Under the pieces are notes generated by a model, which was not told the origin of the DNA, did not search any database, and saw only the letters and a list, made by a program, of their open reading frames with translations. Made by a program: the position numbers and the translations under genes. 64,000 nt of DNA from Costus lasius (Eukaryota > Streptophyta > Magnoliopsida > Zingiberales > Costaceae): contig CM050451.1 in NCBI GenBank assembly GCA_027563935.2, positions 27,047,565-27,111,564 of the forward strand. Reading direction: 5' to 3'. Shown in pieces: positions 45,292 through 56,166 of the stretch. Position 1 is the first letter of the stretch. Each line of letters starts with the position of its first letter.

Positions 45292-46753
45292 TGATGACAT
45301 ATAAATATATGATATATCGTGACTTATTTCTACTATTATTTTGGAGTAAAATGCATGTTTTGTCTCATTTATCTACTTAATTGCTTCATATTCTTTAGAG
45401 TCTTCACTATTCCCTTATTTTATTGAAATGTAGAGATTTCGCCCTAAAATCGATGGAATTTGGAAGATTTGAGGATATGGGATAAATCCTCATGATGAGA
45501 AAAAGTTACACATCGAATTTTAGCGCAAACGGAGTTATCTGTGCTCTTCACAAGCATGGCCGTGTATCCATGCACGGCCGTGTATGAACCTGCACTTTCA
45601 AATCTTTTGACGAAATGTTCACGGGCACACCCGTGAATCCTTACATAGCTGTGAAGAGCAATTTTTCCAGAAAAATAAAGTCGCCAAGCCATACACGAGC
45701 ATGACTGTGCATCCATGCACGGTCGTGCATCGTCCCGCCCTATTTGACAGGCGTCCGGTTTTTCGCTCATAACTTACTATTTTAGAAGCAAAATTTGCTG
45801 AACATTTGTGGAGACCTTCCTAACTTGGATACACACGTTTTGGGACTAAAATCATCGGATTTGATCAAGCGGTTGAGAAGAACGAGCGAAAAGGGGTGAC
45901 AACCTAGGGTTTGGGGTGATTTCTTGACGAAAACACTGTTCCGGCGTGAATTCTTCTCTGTTCCGATGAAGATCATCGTGCTGGACCCTCTTCCATCTAG
46001 TTTGATTTGATTTGTATGAGAGATTTGATGTATTTCGTGATGAATCTTGTAGCGTAAACTCTTTTTTCGGGGTTTGGGCCTAGCCCACTATAAGATGTTG
46101 AATATTAATGCTTGATTAATATATTTCTCTTATTTATCTTTGTTCTTATTTATGTCTAAGAAGTTTTCATTCATGTTTATGTACTGGTCATACATGTTCA
46201 TGTTTTAGATGTTGTGGGAAGGACTGAGAGGTGAACCACAATCATTGGATCCCCTTCGACTGGACTGGTGATTTCGGCAATGAGAGTTGTCGAAATAACC
46301 CGAGGAACCCTAATTCTTCACAGAACCCATTGGGTCTGCTTAACCCGGTAAGCCACGAGAGTAGGAGACTTGGGTTAAGTTAGACACCAGACCGTGTCTT
46401 GAGAGGGAGTGCATCTGTACCTTAGGAAGGATTACCTTGAGAACATAGATGAAACTTAATCAAAATATCAAACTTTAATATTTTTTCATGCTTCAGTATG
46501 GTGAAACCCGAAACCCCGATCTTTCTTATAGACTTTAAACCCCGATTGCTTATTTTCTGCTCTACTTGTTTTAATTTGCTTTAGTTTAATTACTTGCACT
46601 AGGACATTAGTCATTTCCCATTTAATCATTAACCTAGCTATTGATTAACTGATTAGTTAGTACTTGACCCCTAGTCCTCGTGGGATCAATATTTTTTATT
46701 ACGCGATAGACCGTGCACTTGCGGTAGCAGCCTATCAGGTTTAGGCCCTATCA
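45292..46753 (+). repeat. 3' LTR of the gag-only element
   Basis: A 1,462-bp copy of 33908-35386, ending ...GGCCCTATCA at 46753. It is followed by CTTTG and then the remainder of the older insertion. Confidence 0.95.
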
Positions 46754-46880
46754 CTTTGACCTGAAAACGTGAAAATACTAAGAGAGGTGTAGATTCCATA
46801 GATGCTAAGTATTTAAGTAATAATGAGGTAGAAAGCCCAAAAATATAGGTGATTCTGATTGTAAAATCATACTTGAAATG

Positions 46881-49833
46881 CTATATAACTACCATATAAT
46901 GCCTCAAAAGGAGCCATTTGGATTGCAGAGTGATAACTATTGTTATAAGCAAATTCTACCAAGTGCAAGTGTGTCTCCCAACTACCACCAAAACCCAAAA
47001 CATACATTCTAGGCAGATCCTCCAAAGTCTGAATTGTTCTTTCTGATTAGCCATCAGTTTGGGGATAAAAAGTTGTACTAAAATATAATTGAGTACCAAG
47101 TGCCTTCTAAAGACCTCTCCAAAACTTGATGTGAAACAAGGGTCCCGATCAGAAATGATACTAACATAAATCTCATATAGTCTAATAATCTCTTTACAAT
47201 AGAGATCTGCTAATTTATCCAAGGGGTATGCCTTTTTCACAGGCAGGAAATGAGCTGCTTTTGTCAATATGTCTATAATTACCCATATTGAATCATGACC
47301 CATAGGAGATTGTGGAAGTCCAGACACAAAATCTATGTAATGTATTCCCATTTCCACTGAGGAACTGGAATACTCTATAATTTCCTTATTGGCCTCAAAT
47401 GTTCTGCTTTCACCTATTAGCACACTAAATAACGGGCGACAAAGGTGGCAACATCTCTCTTCATTTCCTACCACCAATATGACTTCCTTATGTCTTGGTA
47501 CATCTTTCTATTTCTAGGGTGAATGGCAAATTTAGAACTATGTGCTTCATTTAAAAGTTCTTGCTTCACCGGGTTGGATCTTGGGACACATAGTCTATCT
47601 CTAAATATCAAAATGCACACAAAGTCAATAGAGAAACCTGGCCATTTTCCCTCCCTTACCCTAAGCATCCACGACTGGAATTTCTTATCCTCCAGCTAAC
47701 TTTTCTTTACCTTTTGAGCAAGGGTAGAGCCTGCTATCAATATCGTAATGTACACCTTCTCAGTTTCATTCACCACATCTAATCTCATATCTATGATTTT
47801 TTTAGCCAGCTCTATAGGTGTTACTCTTAACTATGCAATTATGCCAACTGATTTCCTACTGAGTTCATCTGCCACTACATTAGACCTTCCTGGGTGATAA
47901 TTAATTGCATAGTCATAGTCTTTTAAATATTTCATCCACCTCCTTTGCCTCATGTCCAATTCCTTTTAATTAAAGAGATCCTTTAAGCTTTTGTAATCCG
48001 AGAAGATTTCAAAGGTGATTATACAAATAGTGCCTCCAAATTTTTAAGGCAAAAATTATTGCAGCTAGGTCCAAAATCGTGAACTAGATAATTCTTCTCA
48101 TACCCCTTAAGCTGGTGTAAAGCATAAGCAATCACTTTTCTATTCTATATTAGAATCGCACCAAACCTTTGAATTAAAGCATCTATATATAGGGTATAAC
48201 CATTCTCTCTAGTAGGAATCACTAACAGTGGTGTCATCACTAATCTCTACTTAAGCTCCTAAAAAATGCGTTCACATAGATCATCCCAATAAAATTTTAT
48301 CCCCTTTCTTGTCAAATAAGTCAATGGAGCAGCCATCTTAGAGAATCCTTCTACAAACCTCTTGTAGTAGCCAGCTAAACCCCAAAAAGCTTCTTATTTC
48401 TTGCACTAATTTAGGTCTCTCCCAATCAAGGATCGCCTTGACTTTCAAGGGGTCCATGACTATCCCGTTACCTAAAATAATATGGCCCAAGAAGGCTACC
48501 TCCTGCAACTAGAAAACACATTTGCTAAACTTTGCATACAACTTCTCTCTTTTGAGGGTCTCAAGTACAATTCTCAAGTGTTCCCTATGTTCTGCATCAC
48601 TATGAGAGTATATCAATATATCATCAATGAACATAACTACAAATTTATTTAAGCAATCAATAAAGACCCGATTCATCAAATCCATGAATGCAGCTGGAGC
48701 ATTAGTTAGCCCAAATGACATTATCAAAAACTCATAATGCTCGTACCGTGTTCTAAAAGTAGTCTTCAGCCTTAATTCTCAACTAGTGATACCCTGACCT
48801 CAAATCAATTTTTGAATAAACACAAGTACCTCTCAACTAGTTAAAAAGATCATCAATGCGGGGTAAAGGATACCGGTTCTTTATGGTGACTACATTCAAT
48901 TGCCTATAGTCTATGCATAATCTATAGGATCCATCTTTCTTCTTTACAAAGAGGATAGAAGCTCCCCAAGGTAAAACATTAGGGCGAATGAAGCCATTAT
49001 CTAATAACTCCTACAATTGATCCTTGAGTTCCTCCAACTCTCTCGGTGTCATGCGGTATGGTGCCCTAGAAATTGGAGTAGTCCTAACTAAAGCTCAATA
49101 TAAAATTCAATCTAACGGGGTGGGGGCAACCCAGGGAACTCATTTGGGAACACATTGCCATATTCCATAATCATAGGGACTTCCTGAATAGGCACCTCTA
49201 ATTTATCCTACACCACAGTTAAGGACAACCGAAAGCCTTTGCAACAATCTTTTAACAATTGCTTAGCACAACAAAAATTATCAGGGCTAATCGTCTAGAT
49301 ACCCCAATGAAGCCTCATGCAGGCAAACCAAGTGGCTTGAAGTGCACCACATGCTTGTTGCAATCAATAGGGCATGATTAGTAGAGAGCCAATCTATACC
49401 TAGGATGATATCAAAATCTGAGAAGTCCAATACCATCAGATTTGCACTAACCACCCTATCCCTAAATACCAAGGGACATTGCTTTAACTCAAAGTTTGAT
49501 TATAGCATACCCTCAGCTGAGGTATACACAATTAGACTATAAATTGACAGGACATGTTTCTTACCTAACTTTAACACTAAATCCAATAAGATAAAAGAAT
49601 TTATACTGCTAGTATTTATCAACAAGCATGTAGGAAAACCAAAGAATGAAATTCTTCCTCGAAGAATAGAACTTGAAGCTTGCTGAGCATCAAGTTGGGT
49701 CAAGGCATGAACTTTAGCAGTGGTTAGAATTTGAGGCTAGGCACTCTGAAATTGGATCGGTTGAGTAACTAGCTGAAATTGTGCACTCTGATAGGTAGCA
49801 AACTAGTAACTCTAGGGTGTAGCTGGCTATGAC
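46881..49833 (-). pseudogene. Ty3/Gypsy pol: protease, RT, RNase H, integrase
   Basis: Read on the - strand: protease end (LVLDFSDFDIILGIDWLS-like, 49287-49472), RT with [18 protein letters not shown] and catalytic FIDD (48620-48631), RNase H (YTLYIDALIQRFGAI, KVIAYALHQLKGYEKNY, about 48060-48200), zinc-binding H2C2 segment (LLNEAHSSKFAIHP, 47468-47668), and integrase core (DFVSGLPQSPMGHDSIWV, SIISDRDPCF, 46956-47477). Many stops and shifts break the frame. Domain order and motifs fit a chromovirus-type Gypsy element. The gag and 5' LTR are not found to the right, so that end is truncated. The C-terminal part continues at 31824-32310. Confidence 0.88.
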
Positions 49834-49838
49834 AACAT

Positions 49839-51348
49839 TGATAAGTATTATTTTATTTGGATTTAAAGTCTTATTCCTACATGTTTTTCAAACTTAAGTC
49901 TTGTTTTCTGACTTATTTTGGATTAGTTTTCTTTTAAGTATAGAATCTTTACTATTTTTTATTGTTTGTGAAATGCAGGTTATTTTCCTATTTTTTTGTG
50001 AAGATTTTAAAGATTTGAAGTCATGATAAGACTTCTCGTAGTGTCTGGAGTTCACAGGTCAAATTTGAGCAAAAATGGAATTCTCTTCCGAGATCACGGC
50101 CGTGATCATCTCGGCGTTCATGTCGTGTTTGTGCGATGTAATCACGGCTAGCCTGTGACAGCGTTCATGCCCATGAAGGACTTTTGACCAAATTCTACCG
50201 CGGACATCACAGCTTGGATGCATGGGCGTGATCTTCGTTTGAAATATTTGAGGAGCTCTTCATCGTCTAGCCGTGATCATCATCATGCCCATGAAGACCC
50301 ATCTGCAGTTCGTCGCAGCCATCATAGCCCGACCGTGATCACTATCACGACCATGAATATGTCCGTTGATCCCGACCTTTCAGAGGTTTCTCTCCAAACC
50401 CGACGGTCCTAGAGCCTAAGAATTGGGGAAAACTTCCATGGGGCCTTCCTAACTGCCTAAGGATTCGATTGAGGTATAAGAGAAAGATTTTTGGGCAGTT
50501 ACAAGGTTCGAATCTTTAAAAGGCGACTGCTAGGTCGAAAGTTGGGCGATTTCAAGGGCCGAATGAATTTTTTTGAGGCTATCTAGAGAAGACCAAAGAT
50601 TTGACGTCTCCTATCATTTATTAGTAATTTTTCCATCTTTCGATTATAATTTCTAGAGTTTTCACAGATTACACGATGTGTTTTGTAGCGTAAAACTCTA
50701 TTTTGGGACTCGGGCGTAGCCCGTTGAACAAATTCCTTGATGTAAAATGTTTTATCAATCTTAGTGACAATTTAGTAAATTTGCTTATTCAATTTGGGTG
50801 TGCTTATTGCGTATATTTGTTTTGGCCAAACTATCTATATGTGTTAAGTGTTACGAGAAGAGCTGAGAGGTGAATCGTAACACTCGACCTTCCCATCTTG
50901 CACTTATGACTTAAGCCATGAGAGTAGGCTAAAGTCACTCGAGGGTTTAACGATCTATCATAGAGCTCATTGGGTCTATCCTAAGCTAATAAGCCACGAG
51001 AGTAGGAGATTGACTTAGGTAGATACCGAATTACGCTTAAAGAGAAGGTAATTTGTACAAATGGATTGATCGCCTTAGGCGGTTTATTATTTCTTAATTC
51101 GATTGTTTAACATTTTAACTAAATCTTTCAATGAGGTGAAACTTGACATCCCAATATTTTCTGAATTGCGTATTCCGAATTAGTCGCTGAATCCCTGATT
51201 TGATATTTGTAGACTTAGTTTAAATTTTTAATTTCTACTTTGAGCTGTCTAGCTATCAATACTATAAAATGTTGGTACTTGACACCTAGTTCCCTTGGGA
51301 TCGAAATACTACTTCGATAGAAACCGTGCACTTGCGGTTAACCTATCG
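49839..51348 (+). mobile_element. solo LTR B
   Basis: Starts TGATAAGTATT and ends ACCTATCG, flanked by a perfect 5-bp duplication AACAT (49834-49838 and 51349-51353). Same family as solo LTR A (42903-44377). It holds two-part palindrome units at 50143-50175 and 50323-50355. It lies at the right edge of the Gypsy remnant. The last base of the usual CA terminus is changed to G. Confidence 0.9.
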
Positions 51349-51565
51349 AACATCCCCGTCTAAAAATTTAATAAAACCTAAACTTTATAAGACCTAAACT
51401 GTATAAAACCTAAATTTTATAAAATAAAAACTTAATAAAATCTAAACTTTATAAAATAAAAAATTAATAAAATCTAAACTTTATAAAATAAAAACTTTAT
51501 AAAAACTAAACTTCATAAAATATAAAACATATAAGAATATATAAAAACATATAAAAATATAGGTA

Positions 51566-51604
<39 letters not shown>

Positions 51605-51899
51605 GAAATTTTGTAATCTAAAAATACTACTTCGATAGAAACCGTGCACTTGCGGTTAGCCTATCGAACATCCCCCTCTAAAAATTTAATAAAACCTAAA
51701 CTTTATAAGACCTAAACTGTATAAAACCTAAATTTTATAAAATAAAACTTAATAAAATCTAAACTTTATAAAATAAAAAATTAATAAAATCTAAACTTTA
51801 TAAAAACTAAACTTCACAAAATATAAAACATATAAAAATATATAAAAACATATACAAATATAGGTAAACATATATATATGGGAAATTTTGTAATCTAAA
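51304..51899. repeat. 318-bp tandem duplication across the solo LTR border
   Basis: The last 45 bp of solo LTR B plus about 270 bp of AT-rich flank (AATAAAACCTAAACTTTATAA repeats and a TA run) occur again directly downstream (51622-51899). The copy includes the LTR end, so the duplication happened after the LTR inserted. Confidence 0.9.
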
Positions 51900-52037
51900 A
51901 ATTTATAGCATTCTGTTTACTTAACTATTGGTTTTAATTTTCTATAGAATTTTATTTAATTATATTTTATACATGTATTGATATTTGATTAAATTTATTA
52001 TTTTTCATTTTTGTTAAATTTATAATCATTCTTTCAA

Positions 52038-52111
52038 TGGCCCAGGTAGGTCTTGAACCCGCGACCTTCGCGTTATTAGCACGATGCTCTAAGCAACTAA
52101 GCTAACAGGCC
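52038..52111 (-). tRNA. tRNA-Ile(AAU)-like sequence, best-preserved copy, probably a pseudogene
   Basis: On the - strand 74 nt fold as a cloverleaf with 5' GGCCTGT, D-arm AGCTTAGTTGCTTAGAGC, anticodon stem TCGTG/CGCGA, loop CTAATAA (anticodon AAU) and T-arm GCGGG-TTCAAGA-CCTAC, ending GGGCC with discriminator A. The T-stem has a C-A mismatch and the acceptor a T-C mismatch. There is no T-run after the 3' end for Pol III termination. It recurs in worse condition in the next repeat units, so it travels with the array. Confidence 0.6.
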
Positions 52112-52541
52112 AATTTTTTTTTCTAAGTGGCTGAGAAACCATGTAAACATAGATTCATTTAATAGCCTAGTTCATGATATTTTGTAAATTTTGTGAGAAA
52201 TATGAGTTAAATTTATCACATTATTGGCATGAAGTTCTAATCAACTAAGATAATAAGCTAATACTTCTCTCTACTTAATGGATGAGAATCCTCTTAGATT
52301 CATTTAGTGGCATATACAGGTGTTGATATTTCATTGAATTTGTGGAAAAAAATATAAAAAAAATAAAATACTTGAAAAATCTCTAGACAAAGCAACCTTC
52401 GGTTGTGTTATATAAACCTATGATTTTCGCATTATTAGCATGATTAGCTAATAGACCAATATGAGAAACCTATACATGTATTGATATTTCATTAAATTTA
52501 TTATTTTATTTTTTTCATTCAATTTATAGTCATTCTTTCAA

Positions 52542-52615
52542 TGGCCCATGTAGGTCTTAAACCTGTGACCTTCGCATTATTTGCACGACGCTCTAACCAA
52601 TTGAGCTAATAGGTC
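52542..52615 (-). pseudogene. tRNA-Ile-like pseudogene, second copy
   Basis: Same 74-nt structure as 52038-52111, but with a changed position 33 in the anticodon loop (CAAATAA) and altered T-loop and acceptor pairs. Confidence 0.7.
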
Positions 52616-52869
52616 AATATTATTTTTTCCTAAGTGGCAGAGAAACCATGTAAGCTTAGATTCATTTACTAGCCTAGTTCATGATATTTTATAAATTTTA
52701 TGTAAAAAGAAATATGAGTAAAATTTATCACATTATTGGCATGATGTTCTAATCAATTAACTTGATAGGCTAATATTTTTCTCTTCTTAATAGATGAGTA
52801 TCCTCTTAGATTCATTTAGTGGCATATACAGTTGTTGAACAACCTTATTATAATCATTAATTTTTTTTT

Positions 52870-52965
52870 TCCTATAGGTAAGTTAAGTAATGAGAGCAGG
52901 AATTGAACCCAAAACCTTATTATCAACAACTAAGGCTCTTACCAGTTAAACTAACTGACACTCTA
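52870..52965 (-). mobile_element. tRNA-derived SINE-like sequence
   Basis: On the - strand: A-box-like TAGTTTAACTGGTAAGAGC, then AGTTGTTGATAATAAGG, then B-box-like GGGTTCAATTCC. The same head occurs in the intron at 25083-25165. It interrupts unit 2 of the surrounding array. Confidence 0.5.
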
Positions 52966-53417
52966 ATAATCATTAAATTTATAACATATTGATATTTCAC
53001 ATTATTGGCATGAAGTTCTAATCAACTAAGATAATAGGCTAATATATATTAAACAGAGCAACCTTCGATTGTGTTATATAAACATATAAACATATTGATA
53101 TTTAATTAAATTTTTTTATGTATGATTTTTATTAAATTTATTAATTTTTCTCTCTACTTAATGGATGAGAATCCTCTTAGATTCATTTAGTGGCATATAC
53201 AGGTATTGATATTTCATTAAATTTGTGTGAAAAAATATTAAAAAAAATCAAATGCATAAAAAATTTCTAGACAAACAACCTTCGGTTATGTTATATAAAC
53301 CTATGACTTTCACGTTATTAGCGTCATTAGCTAATAGACCAATATGAGAATCCTATACATGTATTGATATTTCATTAAATTTATTATTTTTTATTTTATT
53401 TATAATCATTCTTTCAA

Positions 53418-53457
53418 TGGCCTATGCAGACGCTCTAACTAACTGAGCTAATAGGCC
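53418..53457 (-). pseudogene. deleted tRNA-Ile-like remnant, third copy
   Basis: Only about 40 bp remain: both acceptor ends and the D-arm (GGCCTATTAGCTCAGTTAG). The anticodon and T arms are lost in an internal deletion. Confidence 0.7.
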
Positions 53458-53790
53458 AATATTTTTTTCTAAGTGGCTGAGAAACCTTCTAAGCATAGAT
53501 TCATTTATTAGCCTAGTTCATGATATTTTGTAAATTTTGTGCCAAAAGAAATATGAGTAAAATTTATCACAATATTGGCATGAAGTTCTAATCAACTAAG
53601 ATAATAGGCTAATATTTTTCTCTACTTAATGGATGAGAATCCTCTTAGATTCATTTAGTGGCATATACAAGTGTTGATATTTCATTAAATTTGTGTGAAA
53701 AAAAATATTTAAAAAATCAGATGCTTGAAAAATCTCTAGACAAAGAAACATTCAGTTGTGTTATATAAATCTATGACTTTCGCCTTAGCA

Positions 53791-54384
53791 TATAAACCCT
53801 AATAGATATTCGTCCCCTTGAGGACATGAATTAATTATTTAGCATTGGCAAATAATTATTTCATAATTTAAAAATTATTTCCTTGGGATGCGAGATAATT
53901 ATTTAGCCTTGGCATATAATTATCCTTTAATGGATATTCGTTCTCTTGGGAATATAAAAATGTTTATGTTGCCCTCGGGAATATAAAAATGTTTATGTTG
54001 CCCTCGCATATAATCATTTTATGAATAATTAAATATTATCCCCTTGAGGATATAAAAATTCTAACAATGTTGCAACAACATTGACGAAATAAGCCCTAAT
54101 AGTATCGACAAATGCATCCTCTAAACAACATTGCTAGCAACACTTGTTGGTTAAAAGGATTAGTGTATCTAGATTAGTGTGCGTGTCTAAATTAGCCTTT
54201 GAAGGGATTAATATGTCATAAGTAGTATTTGCAAGGCTAAAATATCAAAAAATAATTTTGAAAGACTAAAATGTTAGAAATGATAGGGCACTAGCGCGTG
54301 TGCAGGCTTGTGAGATGGTGAAAGCGACAGTTACTGAATTTGGGAAAGATGGTGGAAATGTTGTGCGCAATGAAGGGACTAAGG
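53791..54384. other. AT-rich repeats with CCCTTGAGGA words
   Basis: Short diverged repeats (GATATTCGT, CCTTGAGGA, GGGAATATAAAAATGTTTATGTTGCCCTC twice at about 53959-54006) and no coding signal. It leads up to the LINE insertion site. Confidence 0.5.
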
Positions 54385-54416
54385 AAGGGCAGTGATAACT
54401 CAACTAGTAAGAAATA

Positions 54417-56134
54417 ATGGCTCTGTCTCGCGAACGGCTCCCTCCCCGCTCCCCATGCCTTCCGCCGGCTGAGCGTGTTGTGGGACCCTCTAAGGCGTCG
54501 CCTGCGCCTGCAGCCCAAAGTTTCCCTAGGCCACACGTCCGTCCTGAGGCCTTGCAAGCGAGCTCCTGGGCTGGCCTATTCAGAGCTCGCATTGGAGTGC
54601 CTCCGTTAAGCGCCAACTTCTCCGCTGCTGTCTTGGAGAAGGTGGCTGGCAAGTACTCTGATAGGAAGGTGGCTGGCAAGTACTCTGATAGGGTAATCTT
54701 TGAGGAAGAGCAGTTGGAAGCTTGGCGCCTCCCATGGCGTCGGTGCCTTATCGGAAAATTCATCATGAAACTGCCGCCGTTACACGTCCCTCATTCCCTT
54801 GTTCCCCAGCAATGGCATCTATCCCCACATATTGTGGACATGGAAAATGGCTTCTTTCTCTTCAGATTTGAAGATGCTAATGACGCTCTCTCCATCCTTA
54901 CCAATAGACCTTGGACAATCCAGGGGAGGACCCTAAGTTTAATGCCATGGCAACAAAACTTCCAAGCTTTGCAATAGAGTATCCAAACGGCACCGGTGTG
55001 GGTGAGGTTGAGCGATCTCCCGTTTGAGTATTGGACCATGGAGGGTCTTGCTTCCATTGCCTCTCAGATTGGCAAGCCGCTAAAGGTGGATGATCACTCG
55101 CTAGCTATGGACAGAGGTAGATACGTTCGTATCTGTATCGAGATTGATCTTCGAAAGCCCCTACGCGAAGGTGTTTGGGTTGGGCCCGAGGGATGTGGGT
55201 TCTTGCAGTCGTGTGCTTATGAAAATATTCTAGTTCTTTGTGCTACTTGTGGCTGTCTTAGTCATTCGGCAACTTCTTGTCTGTAGGCGACCTCTGCCGT
55301 CCCTGATCAAGCTGCTCCACCACCATCTCAGCAGCCGCCGGCTACCCCTGTGCCGATGTCTCCAATTCAACCTCCACTTCCTGAGGTAGCTCCTTGGCTT
55401 TGTGTTCATTGTAGGCGCTCAAGACATCCCATTCAGGATTTACAGGAGGATCTCCGGATAGAGGTTGGCTGTGAAGACTCTTCCTTGCCTGCTCTGTTGT
55501 GGCGGCGTGCCCCAAAATCATCTGGGCCTACGCCCAAAGCCCGCGAAGCCTCACAAACGGCCCACTATCAACCTGCTTTCCATAAGGAAGGCTCACAAAA
55601 TGCCGTTGAGCCCAGTCATTCTCCCGTTGCGATGGGCTCATTCCCAGTCAGGCAGAATCCTAGCGTCACATGCTCACCTGCACATAAATCCTTTTCAGCC
55701 TTGAGTTGTCCTTCTGCTTTTAATGCGCCTCTGCAGATGTCCGATCAATTGTCAGATCCTACCCTCAACGGGACTGCTTAGCCTCCTTCCGTGTTGCCGA
55801 CTCCAGTGCTTCCACCCCATTCTTCAGCGGTCCCTACTGTTGTCCCCTCCACCTGGGCACTGCTGTCCAACTCTCTATCCCCGGGCGAGCCGGACCTTGC
55901 GAACGGCAACTCCTTTAGCGCGCTTGTCTAGTACGCAGGCCCTAAGTTCGCGATGGATTTTAATGATCGTACTTTGCCTGCTTCTGATTCCCCCTCTTCT
56001 TCTGGTACTGAGTTGGCAGAAGAGGCACCACACTTGCGGCTTGCAGTCGTAGCAGTGACATCTACCTCTCTTCTAGTCCAGAAGGAGACCAAATATAAAC
56101 GTGCCTGCCAGGGTGCTAATACGAATCGCGCATA
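54417..56134 (+). pseudogene. LINE ORF1 (DUF4283 and CCHC zinc finger)
   Basis: Nucleic-acid-binding protein of plant L1 elements. It starts MALSRERLPP at 54417. The DUF4283 region is clear (PHIVDMENGFFLFRFEDAND and NRPWTIQGRTLSLMPW) up to a TAG at 54975-54977. It resumes as VWVRLSDLPFEYWTMEGLASIA, then the zinc finger CATCGCLSHSATSC just before a stop at about 55286. A Pro/Ser-rich tail continues with further breaks. A 27-bp in-frame tandem duplication (54639-54665 and 54666-54692) repeats nine residues. Confidence 0.85.
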
Positions 56135-56166
56135 AACGCACGCTTCTTACCTTCTCCATTTTACCA

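Larger units (their letters stand above)
33908..46753 (+). mobile_element. Athila-like gag-only LTR retrotransposon (TR-GAG type)
   Basis: LTRs at 33908-35386 and 45292-46753 both start TGATGACAT and end GGCCCTATCA. They are flanked by GTTTG (33903-33907) and CTTTG (46754-46758), a 5-bp duplication with one mismatch. The primer site is for tRNA-Asp. The interior has gag-protease and a second Athila-type ORF but no reverse transcriptase, RNase H or integrase in any frame. It therefore must have relied on enzymes from a partner element. Two solo LTRs are nested inside; without them the element is about 8.5 kb. It lies inside an older insertion within a Gypsy element. Confidence 0.92.
52030..53790. 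repeat. three-copy AT-rich tandem array of about 0.5-kb units
   Basis: Units start near 52030, 52534 and 53410 and share, in order, a tRNA-Ile-like segment, CTAAGTGGCTGAGAAACC, TAGCCTAGTTCATGATATTTT, TTATTGGCATGA(A/T)GTTCTAATCAACTAA, TGGATGAGAATCCTCTTAGA and GACAAAGCAACCTTCGG blocks. Unit 2 is enlarged by a SINE-like sequence and a partial extra copy. No proteins. Confidence 0.8.

Noticed and set aside
52038..52111. A working nuclear tRNA-Ile gene
   Set aside because: Stem mismatches, no Pol III T-run after it, and degraded copies in the same tandem array favour a pseudogene, though it is not excluded.
52030..53790. CRISPR-like array of regularly spaced repeats
   Set aside because: Units are about 0.5 kb, irregular and in a plant nuclear context; they are ordinary tandem duplications.
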